NCBI GenBank assembly: GCA_039654915.1
Contig: CM077596.1
Span: forward strand, 70,433,751 to 70,497,750
DNA: 64,000 bases
Direction: 5' to 3'
Source of the DNA: Aquilaria yunnanensis
Lineage: Eukaryota > Streptophyta > Magnoliopsida > Malvales > Thymelaeaceae
Notes under the pieces: model-generated
Database searches by the model: none
What the model was told of the DNA's origin: nothing
What the model saw: only the letters and a program-made list of their open reading frames with translations
Shown: positions 24,444 to 36,686 of the stretch, in pieces
How the letters are laid out: every line of letters begins with the position of its first letter
How positions within the stretch are numbered: position 1 is the first letter of the stretch
Position numbers and translations under genes: made by a program

Positions 24444-26406
24444 ATGGAGGACAACTTCGTGATAGTGGGGTTGAAAGAAAACGAGCTCGAGCTCGAGCTG
24501 GGTTTGTCCATCGGAGGGAGCTTCAAAAGGGTGGAGAAGCTTAAGCCAATCAAGAAAGATCCGGCCCGGAACCGTACCTCCGACTTGGATCTTCGAGAAA
24601 AGTCGCAAGCTTTGGTGGTGGAACAAGAAAGCACGCCGGTGAATCCACAGCGAAAGCGTGAGATTCAGGCGATGAGGAGGCAGGAGGCAATGAAGAAGCG
24701 GGAAGAGAAGCAGCAGAAGCGAGGGTTGTCCAGAGGTCAAAAAGCAGAGTTCCGGAGCAAAGAAAACGACCGTGAGACGCAGGATAGCGGACGGAAGAAG
24801 AAAAAGGTTGAGTTTTCAGGATCTCTACCCGGAGAAACTGAAAATGCGAATCAGAATTCGAGCCGATCCCAGAATCCCAGCCACAGCGTCGGCCTGAACC
24901 CGCCAATGTGCTCCGTGATTCCAGTTCGGGTGCCGTGCTCGTGCCCGTACCAGCAGGTACAATACGGGTTTGTCTATCCCTGCGGTACTGCCCCGCCGTG
25001 TTGGGGTGGAGAAGGAAGCGGGAACGAGAGGAATGTAGGTGAGCAAGCGGTGAATCAAGGGTTAAGGCCGTTTCATGGTTGTCAGAATCCGGCCAGTGGG
25101 TTTGAATCGGATCCGAATAGTACCAAAGATGAGAGAAATTGGAAATCGGGCTCCACTGGGTCGCCTATGTGCAGCTCCTCCGTGGTTTCGGATCTGCAGA
25201 GCTCTTCTAACCAGCGTATGTTATGCTTAATTCAATTTCTTAATGCCTTTCAAATTTAGTCTAACATGAATGACTTAAAGTTTCAAGACATTTGGTTCGT
25301 TAATTCCTGGGTACGTCATCGTTTCAAATTTCTGGTAACATATGAACAACGGAAGATTAATTGTCAATGAATTAGGAAAGAAACTGCGCATTAACGCTGT
25401 CATCTCAGGGAGACATCAGTTTTTTGCCAAAATGATCAGGATGTGTAGAACGCCATTTGATTACTCGCTTTTAATCAATTGAGGATCTCAGACAAAATAG
25501 TTTCGATAACAACTAAAATTGTTCCCATAGTAAGGTAAAACTACTATACTTCCTGTGTATAGAATAAGCACCCTTAATAGTAGTTCTTTATTTTTTTTTT
25601 TCTTTTCAAGCAATTACCGGAGTTGATAATGCCGCGTTCTGACTTTGAGTAGGTATGTAAATCCAATTTTGGTTGAGCAGTCGAGTGGAGAAATCATTCA
25701 TTCCTCTGTGTGCTTCAAGTAGCTTTGCTGGATTGTTTAAATTGTTCTTTTACTTTTGCTTAAAGATAAAGCTGCCTTCATTTTTTTATAATATGTTGAA
25801 GAAGACCACTTGGGTTAAGATCTGCTGCTCATTTACTCAGGTGGTTGCAGCAGTGACATCGGAACACACTCCATCAATAGCTGCCAACCAGAACATCCTC
25901 AAATGAATCGGTCCTCCTCGGCAAGTAACCAGAAGGGCCAACTAGAAGAAAGTGCACAAAGCATTGACAGCCCAACGATCAATGTTAATGCTGGCGTTTC
26001 CGGCCCAAGTCAATCGAAGGGATTAGGAGGACCGACAGTAGAAGGCGAACCTGGTTGTTGCAACGACAAGCCCTCTGTGGCTCCTGCAAATTCTGCCACC
26101 GCTATGGAAGAGAGGAATGTGGAATGGACAATCGGCAAGCGTCCTGGTAATTATCCAGCGAGCTCAAATGGTAATGGCAACACAACCCTTCCCCTCCCAT
26201 ACATGCCTTGCGTCTCAGCAACGGGTGACGGTCCAAACGGGAAAACTGTAAATGGCTTCCTATATAGATACACACAAGCAGAGGTTAGCATCGTGTGTGT
26301 CTGCCACGGGAGTTTGTTGTCACCTGCTGAGTTCGTGCAGCATGCCGGGGTCACTGATGTTTCACATCCTCTGAGACACATTACTGTGATTCCCTCTGCA
26401 TTTTGA
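24444..26406 (+). CDS. Ninja-family (AFP-like) transcriptional co-repressor adaptor
   Basis: Two exons, 24444-25215 and 25841-26406, encode 445 aa. The GT/AG intron interrupts a codon after its first base, and the join restores the serine-rich stretch. Residues 15-21 are an EAR motif (LELELGL), which in this family recruits TOPLESS co-repressors. Residues 69-100 are strongly basic ([20 protein letters not shown]), a conserved family block with probable nuclear targeting. A conserved Ser-rich block, [11 protein letters not shown], precedes the splice site. The C-terminal 67 residues ([20 protein letters not shown] ... IVCVCHGS ... [10 protein letters not shown]) are the NINJA/AFP C domain that binds partners such as ABI5 or JAZ TIFY proteins. 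The spacing of these blocks fits AFPs better than NINJA itself, but the exact paralogue is not resolved. The product should dampen ABA signalling in the nucleus. Confidence 0.93.
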
Positions 26407-27184
26407 GATTTGAGTCGGGTGGTGTTTGGGATGGGATGTGCAGTTGTTGAAAATGGGTGGTCCAGAGGAGATGCAATCCATGGCTGCCTGTCCTGTAAGT
26501 TGTAAAAGGTTTCTAACAGCACGTAACTGACGCAAAGCATGTGTTTGGTTTCCTCGAATGGAGGGAGATCAGATATGTAGTTGTTGTTGTTGCGACAAAG
26601 CTGAATCTTTCGCCCTCTCTTGGTCTTTGCCAACATATATACAAAGTGAAAATAGGTTTCCTCCAGCACTGTCTCCTTGAAATTGTACAACTAATTGCGT
26701 GGGGGTTATTTTTTTGGTCGGTCGTTAAAGGAACAGCCAATTCTGTTTGTGTTTCTTCTGTCGAGTTGTAATGTTTCATTTTCTTTGCTAATGGTTAGCT
26801 TATACTCCCTTCAACAGAATTCTGTTAATCATTAGCCAGCATTCGGAAAAATCCTATATGCTTTTAAGTAGAACACAAGTACTCCACCGTATATAAAACT
26901 TGTCAATTGTAAGACAAATACTTCCCCTAAACAAATTGTAGACAATTGCTGTATAACTTAAATTATATACGAATTGTTATTACTGTTTTTTTCCTATTTG
27001 GGGACAGAAACGTCTTTTTATGTTGCCAAACAAGGATTGGTTTATGTTCCTAGATCGTGAGAGTAGTTGTGAAATTCATAAAGAGTGTGATTTTTGCCAA
27101 ACCTGGGGCTGGGTGTAATGCGAAAAACTTACTAATTCGCTATCTGGACTTGGTTGTAATTGTAACATTAACCATTCTGGAATT
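26407..27184. other. 3' flank of the AFP gene
   Basis: This contains the presumed AFP 3' UTR (no certain polyadenylation site chosen) and AT-rich spacer up to the start of the palindrome complex. The ORFs on both strands here are short and unrecognised. Confidence 0.5.
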
Positions 27185-27378
27185 TATAAATAGATATGAA
27201 AGCAAGATGTTTAGTTATATTGTCAATTCACATTTCTATTAAATTTGAAATAAATTCTTAACCTGACATCTGTATCTCATCATCCATTATAGAGTGACAC
27301 CTGATGATTTTCTATTATGCCCCCTACCAAAACACACGTGGCACATACAAACTTCTTGTTTGATTGACTTTTAACCAA
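27185..27378 (+). repeat. Segment S, 194-bp inverted repeat partner of 31246-31438
   Basis: This sequence, from TATAAATAGATATGAAAG to GATTGACTTTTAACCAA, recurs in reverse complement as the spacer of the large palindrome. In a 55-base stretch starting GTTATATTGTCAATTCACAT only about three differences are seen, fewer than between the palindrome arms. It abuts the left arm directly. Confidence 0.85.
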
Positions 27379-30300
27379 CTAGTTTCATAAACCATTTAAT
27401 AGATGTGATAATAGTTAATATAAAAATATGTGTTATACTTCTAATGTATAAAAGATCATAAAAATTCAATTTGAAAAATAAATTAGTGTTTCGAATATAA
27501 TTAGTGTGTTGAAGAAATTATTAACTATAAAAAATATTACTATATCTGTCCTAAATTTTTTATACTGTTCACTTTTCAATAATTACTCTATGATTTTTTA
27601 TTTTTAAAATTTTATATTATAGAATAAAAACCTTTATATATGAATGATATATCAAGCCCCATAATTTCTAAATATATTTTTTAAATTTTTTTTCTAACAA
27701 ACAATAATATGAATAAATTCAAGTCAAATTATTCAAAAAAGTCAAATGAAAACTTATAAAGAAATTAAAATATTATTTTCTTATTTTTCTATTTTCAAAT
27801 TTTTTTTAAAATATTAGCATTTTAATATTAAGTATTTGTTAATAATTTTAAGTAACTCGTAAGAAACAAATTTTGTGGAGAGTTAATTAATTTTAAAAAT
27901 TATAGTATTGAAGTAATTATTAAGTATGGAAGATATTATATTTTGAATTGCATTTAAATATATTAATACATGAACATTTTAAAATAAATTTAAATTTTAT
28001 TTATGGTGAATTTATAAATTAAATAATGGCATAATATTTTTTAAAACTAGATATGGGTCACTTGTTAATAAACTGGGCAAGAAGTTAAACTTATAAAACC
28101 AAATTGCACGTTTTCCTTAAAAGTAATATAATTTGAAAAGCAATAATTTTTTATGTAGTTCATAATTACTTAAATACATGTTTTTTTTATAAAAAAAAAA
28201 AAGAAGAAATAGAATAATTAAAATCAATAGTTAGGTAAACAAAATAGTATCTATGAAATAATTGTGGACATAGCAAGATATTGAAAAATATTCAAAATAA
28301 GCAATTATTTAAATAGTTGTTGAAATAGGGAATAATATGGCCTAAAGTTTAACAACACGAGATTAAAAAAAATATGGGTTGCAAGAACAGCTCAATAAAA
28401 TGTATATAATTAAAAGTTGAGGTTGACGCATAAATTCGGCCCCATTAAGTAATGGGAGAATTAGCCCAACCCAACAAAAGACGTTGGAATTAGTGTGAAA
28501 AATATTAGGAGAAAGGACTAAATGGTAAAAATTGAGACTTTAAAATGTTTGGGTGATATTGGAAAGCATCAGAGAGAATGAGACGTGCTGCAATATGGAG
28601 AACAGATGAGGGACCAGTGATTACAAATTTTTTGAGAGAATAGAAATAAAAATCAAAGTCATTTTTGTCCGGAAGTAATTCATTTTAGCGTCTCTCTCAT
28701 TCTTTTCTCTCTTTCGACCTCTTGTTTCTCTCTATAAGTTTTTGGGTTTCAAGAGCACCATTGTGGTTGGATGAAGTTTCTGGTTAGTAGCCGCCGCTTA
28801 GATGAATTTTTCGACAACTTCTCTACCAAGTGTGTGTCATTCCCGGCATCAAAGCCACTGTGTATGGCAAACATTCTCCAGGAATGTTTTTTTTCATGTT
28901 AATTGATGTTTCTTAGTCTCTTCTATCATTCATTTGAAGTGGCTTATGCGATTTTTCAACATATTTTCATAGATCTGACTTTAGAAATTTGGGCTTTTTT
29001 TATTTTTCTTTTTTGTTAGATTTCAAAATTTGAAAATTATTTAACTCTTATCATAGCTCTATTTTATGCACTCGATTAAATCTCACATACTTACCAGCCT
29101 CTTCCTCACTTGTTAAAATTTTCTTAGATCTAGTGTTCAAAGTTTTAAACTAGGTTTTTCATTGATTTTATGTTCTCTGTTAAATTTTATAGGGTTATTG
29201 TAGTCTTCTTCACTTGTTTGACATTCTACAATCCAATTTAACTAAAACCAAATAATATCAGAAAATCACTCCAACTTTTTATACCCTATTTTTTATTTGT
29301 TACACTCCTTAGGTTAGCATGACTTTTATGGGTTAGTTCAAAAAGGATTATTCCTTTACTACCGACAAAAGATCGTGAGGCCATTATAGTTGTTAGTGCT
29401 CTACCGCCTAGACGGTGCGTATTGACCATGCGCCTCCTTCATGGGTGAGGCTAATCTAGAAAAGGTTAAAAGATTTTTTATTATGATATATTATTTTGTT
29501 TATTATTTGTTCTTTATATCTAACTAATTCAACTATTCTTTTCCTTTATAAACCGAGAAACACAACCTGCCAAATGCAAGAAATTGGGGAATACCAACAT
29601 GCATGTGGATAATGCCAAAATAAGTGTGTCAAGTGTTTTTTTATATATGTGATTTAATCTGGTTATTTGCTGGCTTCCATGGTTGATACAATCGTGCATA
29701 CTTCCATCGTGATACTATTTCCTACCATGCATGTGGCACAACTAATACTATCACATGACTCATGCCTAAGGAAAATGCTCAGTAGGCTTAAGGAAATATA
29801 GATGGCTATGAAGGTGTCTATTTCTTCTGTATAAAAATTGTTGAAAAGTGTTAATAAAAATTGGGGATTAAAATTTTTTTTGTTGAAATAAAGTATTGAA
29901 AAAAATAATAGCCAATAAATAGATTTTAATTAAAAATGGAGTCAATAGGGTATAGCTGCATATTAGTTAAATAAGTAGAATATGATTGCACTGTAATCTT
30001 ATTGTAGCTTTAATAATATATTATTTCTTGGTAAAAATATATTACTATATTGTATTTCTATAGTAAAACAACAAAAATATTTTCATATTGAAACAGTGAA
30101 TAAGGATTCTTCTGCATAATGGCAACAATACATTTCCATAATCACTAAAATATACGTTTCTTATTGCTATTACTCACTGTGCTTATTATGAAATTTGAAT
30201 CTTGGACTTTCTGATTCATTACAATGAATGACTAAGAATATAGATATAATATATTGTTTTCCTGTTAAAAAATGGAAATAAGATATGTTGTGACCTTTGC

Positions 30301-31245
30301 ATTTTACTTTTTTGCAAATAGAAAGCAAGGCTAAAAACAGTAATACAAAGAAGCTTAAATTAAAGCTGAATCTGGAAGTTTTTGTTGCTACTTTACTCAT
30401 TATCTTTTTTTGGGAAGGTTGAGTCCTTAGATTTTTTTCTTACCTACAATGAATGAATATGGAACAAAATGATTAAAACATTTTGGTTCATCTTTGAATT
30501 TGTGTGGAATAAGTAGAAAAAAAAAAATAAAAGATGATAGTTCTTTACTACTGGAAAACGATGTGAGAACTTGGCGAGAAATTCTCTTATTGCTTAAAAA
30601 TTTTACAAAATGCATTAACTAAAATGTGTTAGAAATGTTGTTACCTTGTATAGAAATAAAAAAAATTCTCTAAAATGCAGTAGATGAAATAACACATCTT
30701 TAACTTTGAAGTTCACCAACGAGAGATAGAGAAACTTTTGCATCAGCAGGGGATGGACAAATGGTACTACTTCTTGCTTTAGAATCTTCGAACCAAAGAA
30801 TAAAGGATTGAGGTTTTCTTTTAAGAATGTAAACTAGAAAAATGGTTATGTATTTTGCTCGAATTTTTATACTATTTGTCTTGTAACTGAAATTAGATCA
30901 TTGAATGACGTAGTGGGCGCGTGGGACAATTAGGTATAATACAATGGAGGTGTGAGATGAATACTTTTTGTGGGATAGGGTTCTGAGAGGGTGGGGATGT
31001 GGGACAGTTAGTAGATAGGATACAACGGCAGATTATTACACATTCCAAAATATGTCGAAAAGCTTTTTTTAAAAAAAAAATCAATATAAAATTGGGTATA
31101 AATGTAGTGGGGTAAACTGTTTAAGAACCGCTATGTTGTGGGTTGAACTTTTTTTTTCATGAAAAACTTGTTTTTAGAATTTTAAAATCTTGTGACACGT
31201 GTTATTTTCTACGTACACATGGCAAACTTGTATAATTTTTTTAAA
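27379..31245. repeat. Left arm of an 8-kb palindrome
   Basis: Read in reverse complement it matches 31439-35268 along its whole length. Matching landmarks include CATAAATTCGGCCCCATTAA (28429) with the GGAGGCCGAATTTTTG region (34215), AAAGATCGTGAGGCC (29367) with its complement near 33285, and GACACGTGTTATTTTCTA (31194) with its complement near 31477. By eye the arms agree at roughly 85-90%, with small indels. The outer 350 bp resemble a Stowaway-type MITE (CTATATCTGTCC; right arm ACTCCATCCATC). No long ORF is intact apart from a short signal-peptide-like exon. Confidence 0.88.
30295..30400 (-). pseudogene. Signal-peptide-like exon in left palindrome arm
   Basis: An ATG-initiated frame encodes a basic N-terminus (MSKVATKTSRFSF), a hydrophobic run (FFVLLFLALLSI) and KCKG, followed by a GT donor (AAAG|GTCACA). 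This is the form of a secreted small-protein first exon. The right arm carries the equivalent exon. No convincing mature-peptide exon was identified for this copy, so it may be a relic. Confidence 0.45.
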
Positions 31246-31438
31246 TTGGTTAAAAGTCAATCAAACAGCAAATCTGTACGTGCCATGTGTGTTCTAGTAG
31301 GGGCATAATAAGAAATCACCACATGTTACTCTATAATGAATTGCAAGATACAGGTGTCAGGTTGAGAACTTATTTCAAATTTAATGGAAATGTGAATTGA
31401 CAATATAACCAAACAACCAACTTTCATATCTATTTATA
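31246..31438 (-). repeat. Palindrome spacer, inverted copy of segment S
   Basis: This 193-bp loop between the palindrome arms is the reverse complement of 27185-27378, giving an overall order S-A-S'-A' with no gap at any junction. Alternatively S and S' can be read as TIRs of a 4.25-kb element (27185-31438). No target duplication was found for that element or for S alone. Confidence 0.85.
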
Positions 31439-34400
31439 GATTTAAAAAATTTATACAAGTTTGCCATGTGCATTTAGAAAATAACACGTGTCACAAGATT
31501 TTAAAATTCTAAGAACAAGTTTTTTATGGAGGAAAAATTTAGCCCACGTCATGGCGATTCTTAAATAGTTAACGCCACTACATTGATATCCAATTTTATT
31601 TCAATTTTTAATAAAACTAGCTTTTCAACATATTTTGGAATGTGTAAATAATCCACCGTTAAACCCTAACAAGTAATTGTCCCACACCCCCACTATCTAT
31701 GAACCCCATCCTACAAAAAGTAACCGTCTCACACCCCCACTATCTCATACCTAACTATCCCACACCCCCATTATGTCTTTCAACAATCTAATTACAGTTA
31801 CAAGATAGTATAAAAAATTCAAGCAAAATACAGAACCATTTTTTCTAGTTTACATTCTCAAAAGAAAACCTCAATCCTTTATTCTTTGGTTCGAAGACTC
31901 TGAAGCAATAAGTAGTGCCATTCGTCCATCATTTGTTGATGCAAAAGTTTCTCTACCTCCCATTGGCAAATTGCAAGGTTAAAGACGTGTTATTTCATCT
32001 ATTGTATTTTGGTGGGTTTTTATTTCTATGTAGGGTAACAACATTTCTAACACATTTCATTTAATGCATTTTGTAGAATTCTAAAGCAGGAGGTGAATTT
32101 CTTGCCAAGTTTTCACATCATTTTCCAACAGCAATGAACTATCATATTTTTTTAATTTTTTATTTTTCTACTAATTCCACGCAAATTCAAAGAGGAACCA
32201 AAATGTTCTAATCATTTTGTTCTTTTTTCATTCATGATAGGTAAGAAAAATATTTGAGGTGTCAACCTTCGCGAAAAATATATTGAGTAAAGTAGCAACA
32301 AAAACTGCTAGATTCAGCTTTAATTCAAGTTTTTTTGTGTTACTGCTTTTAGCCTTGCTTTCTATTCGTAGAGAGGTGAAATGCAAGGGTAATAATGTAT
32401 CTTATGTCCATTTTTTAACAAGATAACAATATATTATATTTATATTCTTGGTCATTTATTGCAGTAAATCAGAAAGTCCAAGATTCAAATTTCACAATAA
32501 GCACAGTGAATAACAACAACAAGAAACATATATTTTAGTGACTGTGGAAATATATTATTATCGTTATGTTTTTAGAAAAATCCTTTACTCATTGTTTCAA
32601 TATAAGAATTCTTTTGCTGTTCTACTATGTAAATACAACATATTAATATATTTTTACCAATAAATAATATATTATTAAAGCCACAATAAGATTATTGTGT
32701 AATCATATTCTGCCTGTTTAATTAATATGCAACCTTACCCTCTTGAGTCCGTTTTTAATCAAAATCCATTTATTGGCTATTATTTTTTTCAATACTCTAT
32801 TTAAACAAAAAAAAATGTAATCCCAGTTTTCATTAACACTTTTCAATGATTTTTATACGAAAGAGTCATGCGCCTTCATAGCCACCTCCATTTCCTTAGG
32901 CATACTAAGCATTTTCTTAGGCATGAGTTATGTGATAGTATTAGTTATGCCACATGCATGGTAGGAAACAATATCACAATGGAAGCATGCATGAATGCAT
33001 CAACCATGGAAGCCAGCAAACAACCAGACTAAATCACATATAAAAAAAAAAAAAAACTTGGCACACTTATCTTGGCATCATCCACATGCATGTTGGTCTT
33101 TCCCTAATTTCCCGCATCTGGTAGGTTGTGTTTCTCGGTTTACAAGGCAAAAGAATAGTTGCATTAGTTAGATATAAAGAACAAATAAGAAACAAAATAA
33201 TATATCATAATAAAAAAATATTTTCACCTTTTCTGGATTAGCCTCACCCATCCAGGTGGCAGAGCACCAACAACTATGATGGCTTCACGATCTTTTGTTG
33301 ATGATAAAGGAATAATCCCTTTTGAACTAACCCATAGAAGTCATGTTAACCCAAGGAATGTCGGGAATAAAAAATAGGGTATAAAAAATTGGACTGATTT
33401 TCTAATATTATTGGGTTTTAGTGAAATCGGATTATAGAATGTTGAACAAGTGAGGAAAACTACGATAACCCTATAAATTTGACAGAGAACATAAAATCAG
33501 TGAAAAACCTGGGGTTTTCAAAATTTGAACACTTGATCTAGGAAAATTTTAACAGGTGACAAAGACGATGGAAAGCATGTGAAATTTAACTGAGAGCAAA
33601 AAATAGAGGCATGATGAGAGTTAAATAATTTTCAAAAATTGAAATCTAACTAGAAACAAAAAAAAACCCCAAATTTCTAAAGCCAGATCTACAAAAATAT
33701 GTTGAAAAATCGCATAAACCACTTCAAAGAGAATGATGGAGAAGACTAAGAAGCATTGATTGATGGGAAAAAAAATATTTCTGGAGAATGCCCGTCATAC
33801 ACTGCGGCTTTGATGCCAAAAATCACATACGCCCTACAGAGAAGCTGCCAAAAAATTCATCCAGGCAACAGCTACTAATCAGAAACTTCATTAGGCCACA
33901 ATGGTGCTCTTGAAGCCCAGAAACTTCTAGAAAGGGACAAGAGGTCAAAAGAGATAAAAGAATGAGAGAGACAGTAAAATGAATTACCTTTGGACAAAAA
34001 TGATTTTTATCTTCATTCTCTCAGAAAATTGGCACTCATTAGTCACTAATCTGTTCTCCACATTGCACCAACATCCCTATTCTCTATGTTGCTTTCCAAT
34101 ATCACCCTGACATATTAAAGTCTCAACTTTTACCATTCAATCCTTTCTCCTAATATTATTTATACTAATTTCAATGTTTTTTGTTAGGTTGGGCTAATTC
34201 CCTTATTACTTTATGGAGGCCGAATTTTTGCACTAGCTTCAAGTTTTAATTACACACATTTTATTGAGCTGTTCTTGCAACCCATATTTTTTTTAATCTC
34301 ATGTTGTTAAACTTTAGGCCACATTATTCCCTATTTCAACAAATGTTTAAATAATTGCTTATTTCAAATATTCTTCAATATTTGGCTATGTCTACAATTA

Positions 34401-35268
34401 TTTCATAGATACTATTCTATTTACCTAACTATCGATTTTAAATAATCTATTTCTTCTTTTTTTTTTAAAAAAAAAACCACGTATTTAAGTAATTGTGAAC
34501 TACATAAAAAAAGTATTACTTTTCAACTTATATTACTTTTAAGGAAAACTTGCAATTTGGTTTTATAAGTTTAACTTCTTGCCCAGTATTAACAAGTGAC
34601 CTTAAAAAATACTATGCCACCTTGGTTAAATTTACATATTCACGATAAATAAAATTTTAATTTATTTTAAAATGATCATGTATTAATATATTTAAATGAA
34701 ATTCGAAATATAATATCTTCCATACGTAATAATTACTTCAATACTCTAGTTTTTAAAATTAATTAATTCTCCACAAAATTTGTTTCTTACAAGTTACTTA
34801 AAATTATTAACAAATACTTAATATTAAAATGCTAATATTTTAAACAAACTTTAAAAATAGAAAAATAAGAAAATAATATTTTAATTTCTTTATAAGTTTT
34901 CATTTGACTTTTTTTTAAATAATTTGACTTAAATTTATTCATATTATTTTTTGTTAGAAAAAATTTAAAAATATATTTAGAAACTATGGGGTTTGATTTA
35001 TCATTCATATATAAAGGTTTTTCTTTTATATTCTAAAATTTTAAAATAAAAAATTATAGATTATTTGTTGAAAAGTGAATAGTGTAAAAAATTTATGATG
35101 GATGGAGTAATATTTTTTATAGTTAATAATTTCTTCAACACACTAATTACATTCAAAACACTAATTTCTCCTTCAAATTGAATTTTTATGATCTTTTGTA
35201 TATTGGAAGTAGAGCACTTATTTTTATATTAACTACTGTCTTGTTTGTTAAACGAGTTATAAAACTTG
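31439..35268. repeat. Right arm of the 8-kb palindrome
   Basis: It is the inverted partner of 27379-31245. Homology fades at about 35230-35290, where CACTTATTTTTATATTAACTA matches the left arm strongly but the next 40 bases match only loosely. Unlike the left side, no S-type segment follows. Relative to the left arm it lacks about 30 bp near 33255 (the left arm has CGCCTAGACGGTGCGTATTG inserted near 29408). Confidence 0.88.
32283..32388 (+). pseudogene. Signal-peptide-like exon in right palindrome arm
   Basis: Same 106-bp exon as at 30295-30400. The frame is open with no indels relative to the left copy, and the encoded hydrophobic core is retained (SSFFVLLLLALLSI), as is the donor (CAAGG|GTAATA). 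The start codon has become TTG, so it probably cannot be translated from the original site. A 54-residue frame with three cysteines lies 480 bp downstream (32868-33032) and could be a later exon of the same ancestral gene. Confidence 0.45.
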
Positions 35269-35832
35269 TTTAAGATAAAAGTAAGGGCTTACATCTTATA
35301 AACAAAGGTCGTCAAGAAGACTTTGTCTTTCACCAAGAAATATAATGCTAATAATTAAGACATGTGATTGTATAGTGATGCTTGATTGAGAAAAATTTTC
35401 CTAATTTTCTTTTCTAAATTTCTTTTGATAAAAATTTGAACACATGACATGTTTTAATAATGTAGAAAAACTTTGAAACCAATCTAAAATAAGATTTTTT
35501 ATTTTATAATATGAGTGTTTCAAAGTTTAGAATGTAATGTTTTTTTTCACATTTTTAAAATAAATTATTGACTCAAACTTTATTAAAAAAATTTAAAAAA
35601 AAAACTAAAAAAATTTCTACATTCAAATACCAACTTATTATTTTTTTACTAACCCGTAATCATTTATGCTATGGCTAGCAAGCCGTTCTAGCTTTCTGGG
35701 TGTCACTTAGATTTTGTCAGGTTGCTAAGAATGTAACACGTTCATATATGAAGGCGTAATGCATGAATAACCTCTTCATTTCAACACAACAAACATCATT
35801 ATCCATCAATTCAGTTAACTTCAAGTGTCGCG
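35269..35832. other. Intergenic, no gene seen
   Basis: Very AT-rich spacer between the palindrome and the MITE at 35836. Confidence 0.5.
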
Positions 35833-35835
35833 TAA

Positions 35836-36686
35836 GGGCATCTCCAATAGTTTCCCTAAAATTTCTATAAGATGGGGAAGTAAAAAGTAAAATCTCTATA
35901 TTTTTTTTGCTCAAACTACAACAGCTTCCCTATTTTGTAGAATTTTGTACTTATTACATAGCAATTAAATATTATAGATTTAAATAAAATTCAAATTAAT
36001 GGCTAGATTAATTATTGTATAATTCAATATTATTAAAATTTTAAAAAAATTACTCCTTCCGTTTTACAAAGAATGACTCTTTTACATTTTTTACTAAAAT
36101 TTGACTTAAATATATTTATATTATAAAAAAATTTAAAAATTATGTTTATAAAATAGAGTCTTTAGGTTCAATTTTCATAAAAAAAAATTATAATTCTATA
36201 AGAAATTTTTTTTAAAAAATGAAATAATTGTTGATAATTAAATATTGTGCAAAATATAAAAATTTACTACCTTTGTTTCACAAAAAATGACTATTTTAAC
36301 TTTTTTAACTAAAGTCTGACTTAAAAATATTCATATTAATTTATACTATAATTTTTTTTAAAAAAATAAATTTATAAAATAGAGTCTTTAAGATACAATT
36401 TTCATATAAAAAGTTTATATTTTTATAAAAAAAATTTGAGAAAAATAAAATTATGAGTTAATTGTTGTGAATAATAAATGAGATAACCTTTACGAGAAAG
36501 AGAGAATGTTATTTTTCATTCCCCAAAATTTTTTGGAGTTTCTGCAAAAATAGGGAATGAGATATTCTCTTTCATCCCATTCCCCATTTTAGAGAATAGG
36601 ATGGGGAAACTGTTGGAGTGAAAAATGGCTTCATATTTCCTAAAATGAAGAAAAACTGTAAAATGAGGAAGCTGTTGGAGATGCTC
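35836..36686. mobile_element. MITE family 1, copy 1 (PIF/Harbinger-like), 851 bp
   Basis: The termini are GGGCATCTCCAATAGTTTCC and, reversed from the right, GAGCATCTCCAACAGCTTCC. They are flanked by TAA at 35833-35835 and 36687-36689. A 3-bp T-A-rich duplication suggests PIF/Harbinger. A near-identical element lies at 55699-56559. The interior holds two tandem AT-rich units of about 220 bp beginning ACTCCTTCCG and ACTACCTTTG, each resembling a Stowaway element. No coding capacity. Its right end lies within about 200 bp of the first exon of the G3BP-like gene. Confidence 0.85.

Noticed and set aside
24242..25058. Minus-strand frames across the AFP promoter and first exon
   Set aside because: They are shadows of the AFP coding strand. 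The plus-strand frame has the family motifs.
26151..26690. 179-codon minus-strand frame
   Set aside because: It overlaps the AFP second exon and 3' UTR antisense and has no family resemblance.
27185..35268. Possibility that the palindrome is an LTR retrotransposon pair
   Set aside because: The arms are inverted over their full length, and no TG...CA termini, gag-pol or primer-binding site is visible.
35836..36686. Possibility that the 851-bp MITE is an LTR or TRIM element
   Set aside because: The ends are inverted rather than direct, and the flanks are 3-bp duplications, not 4-6 bp.
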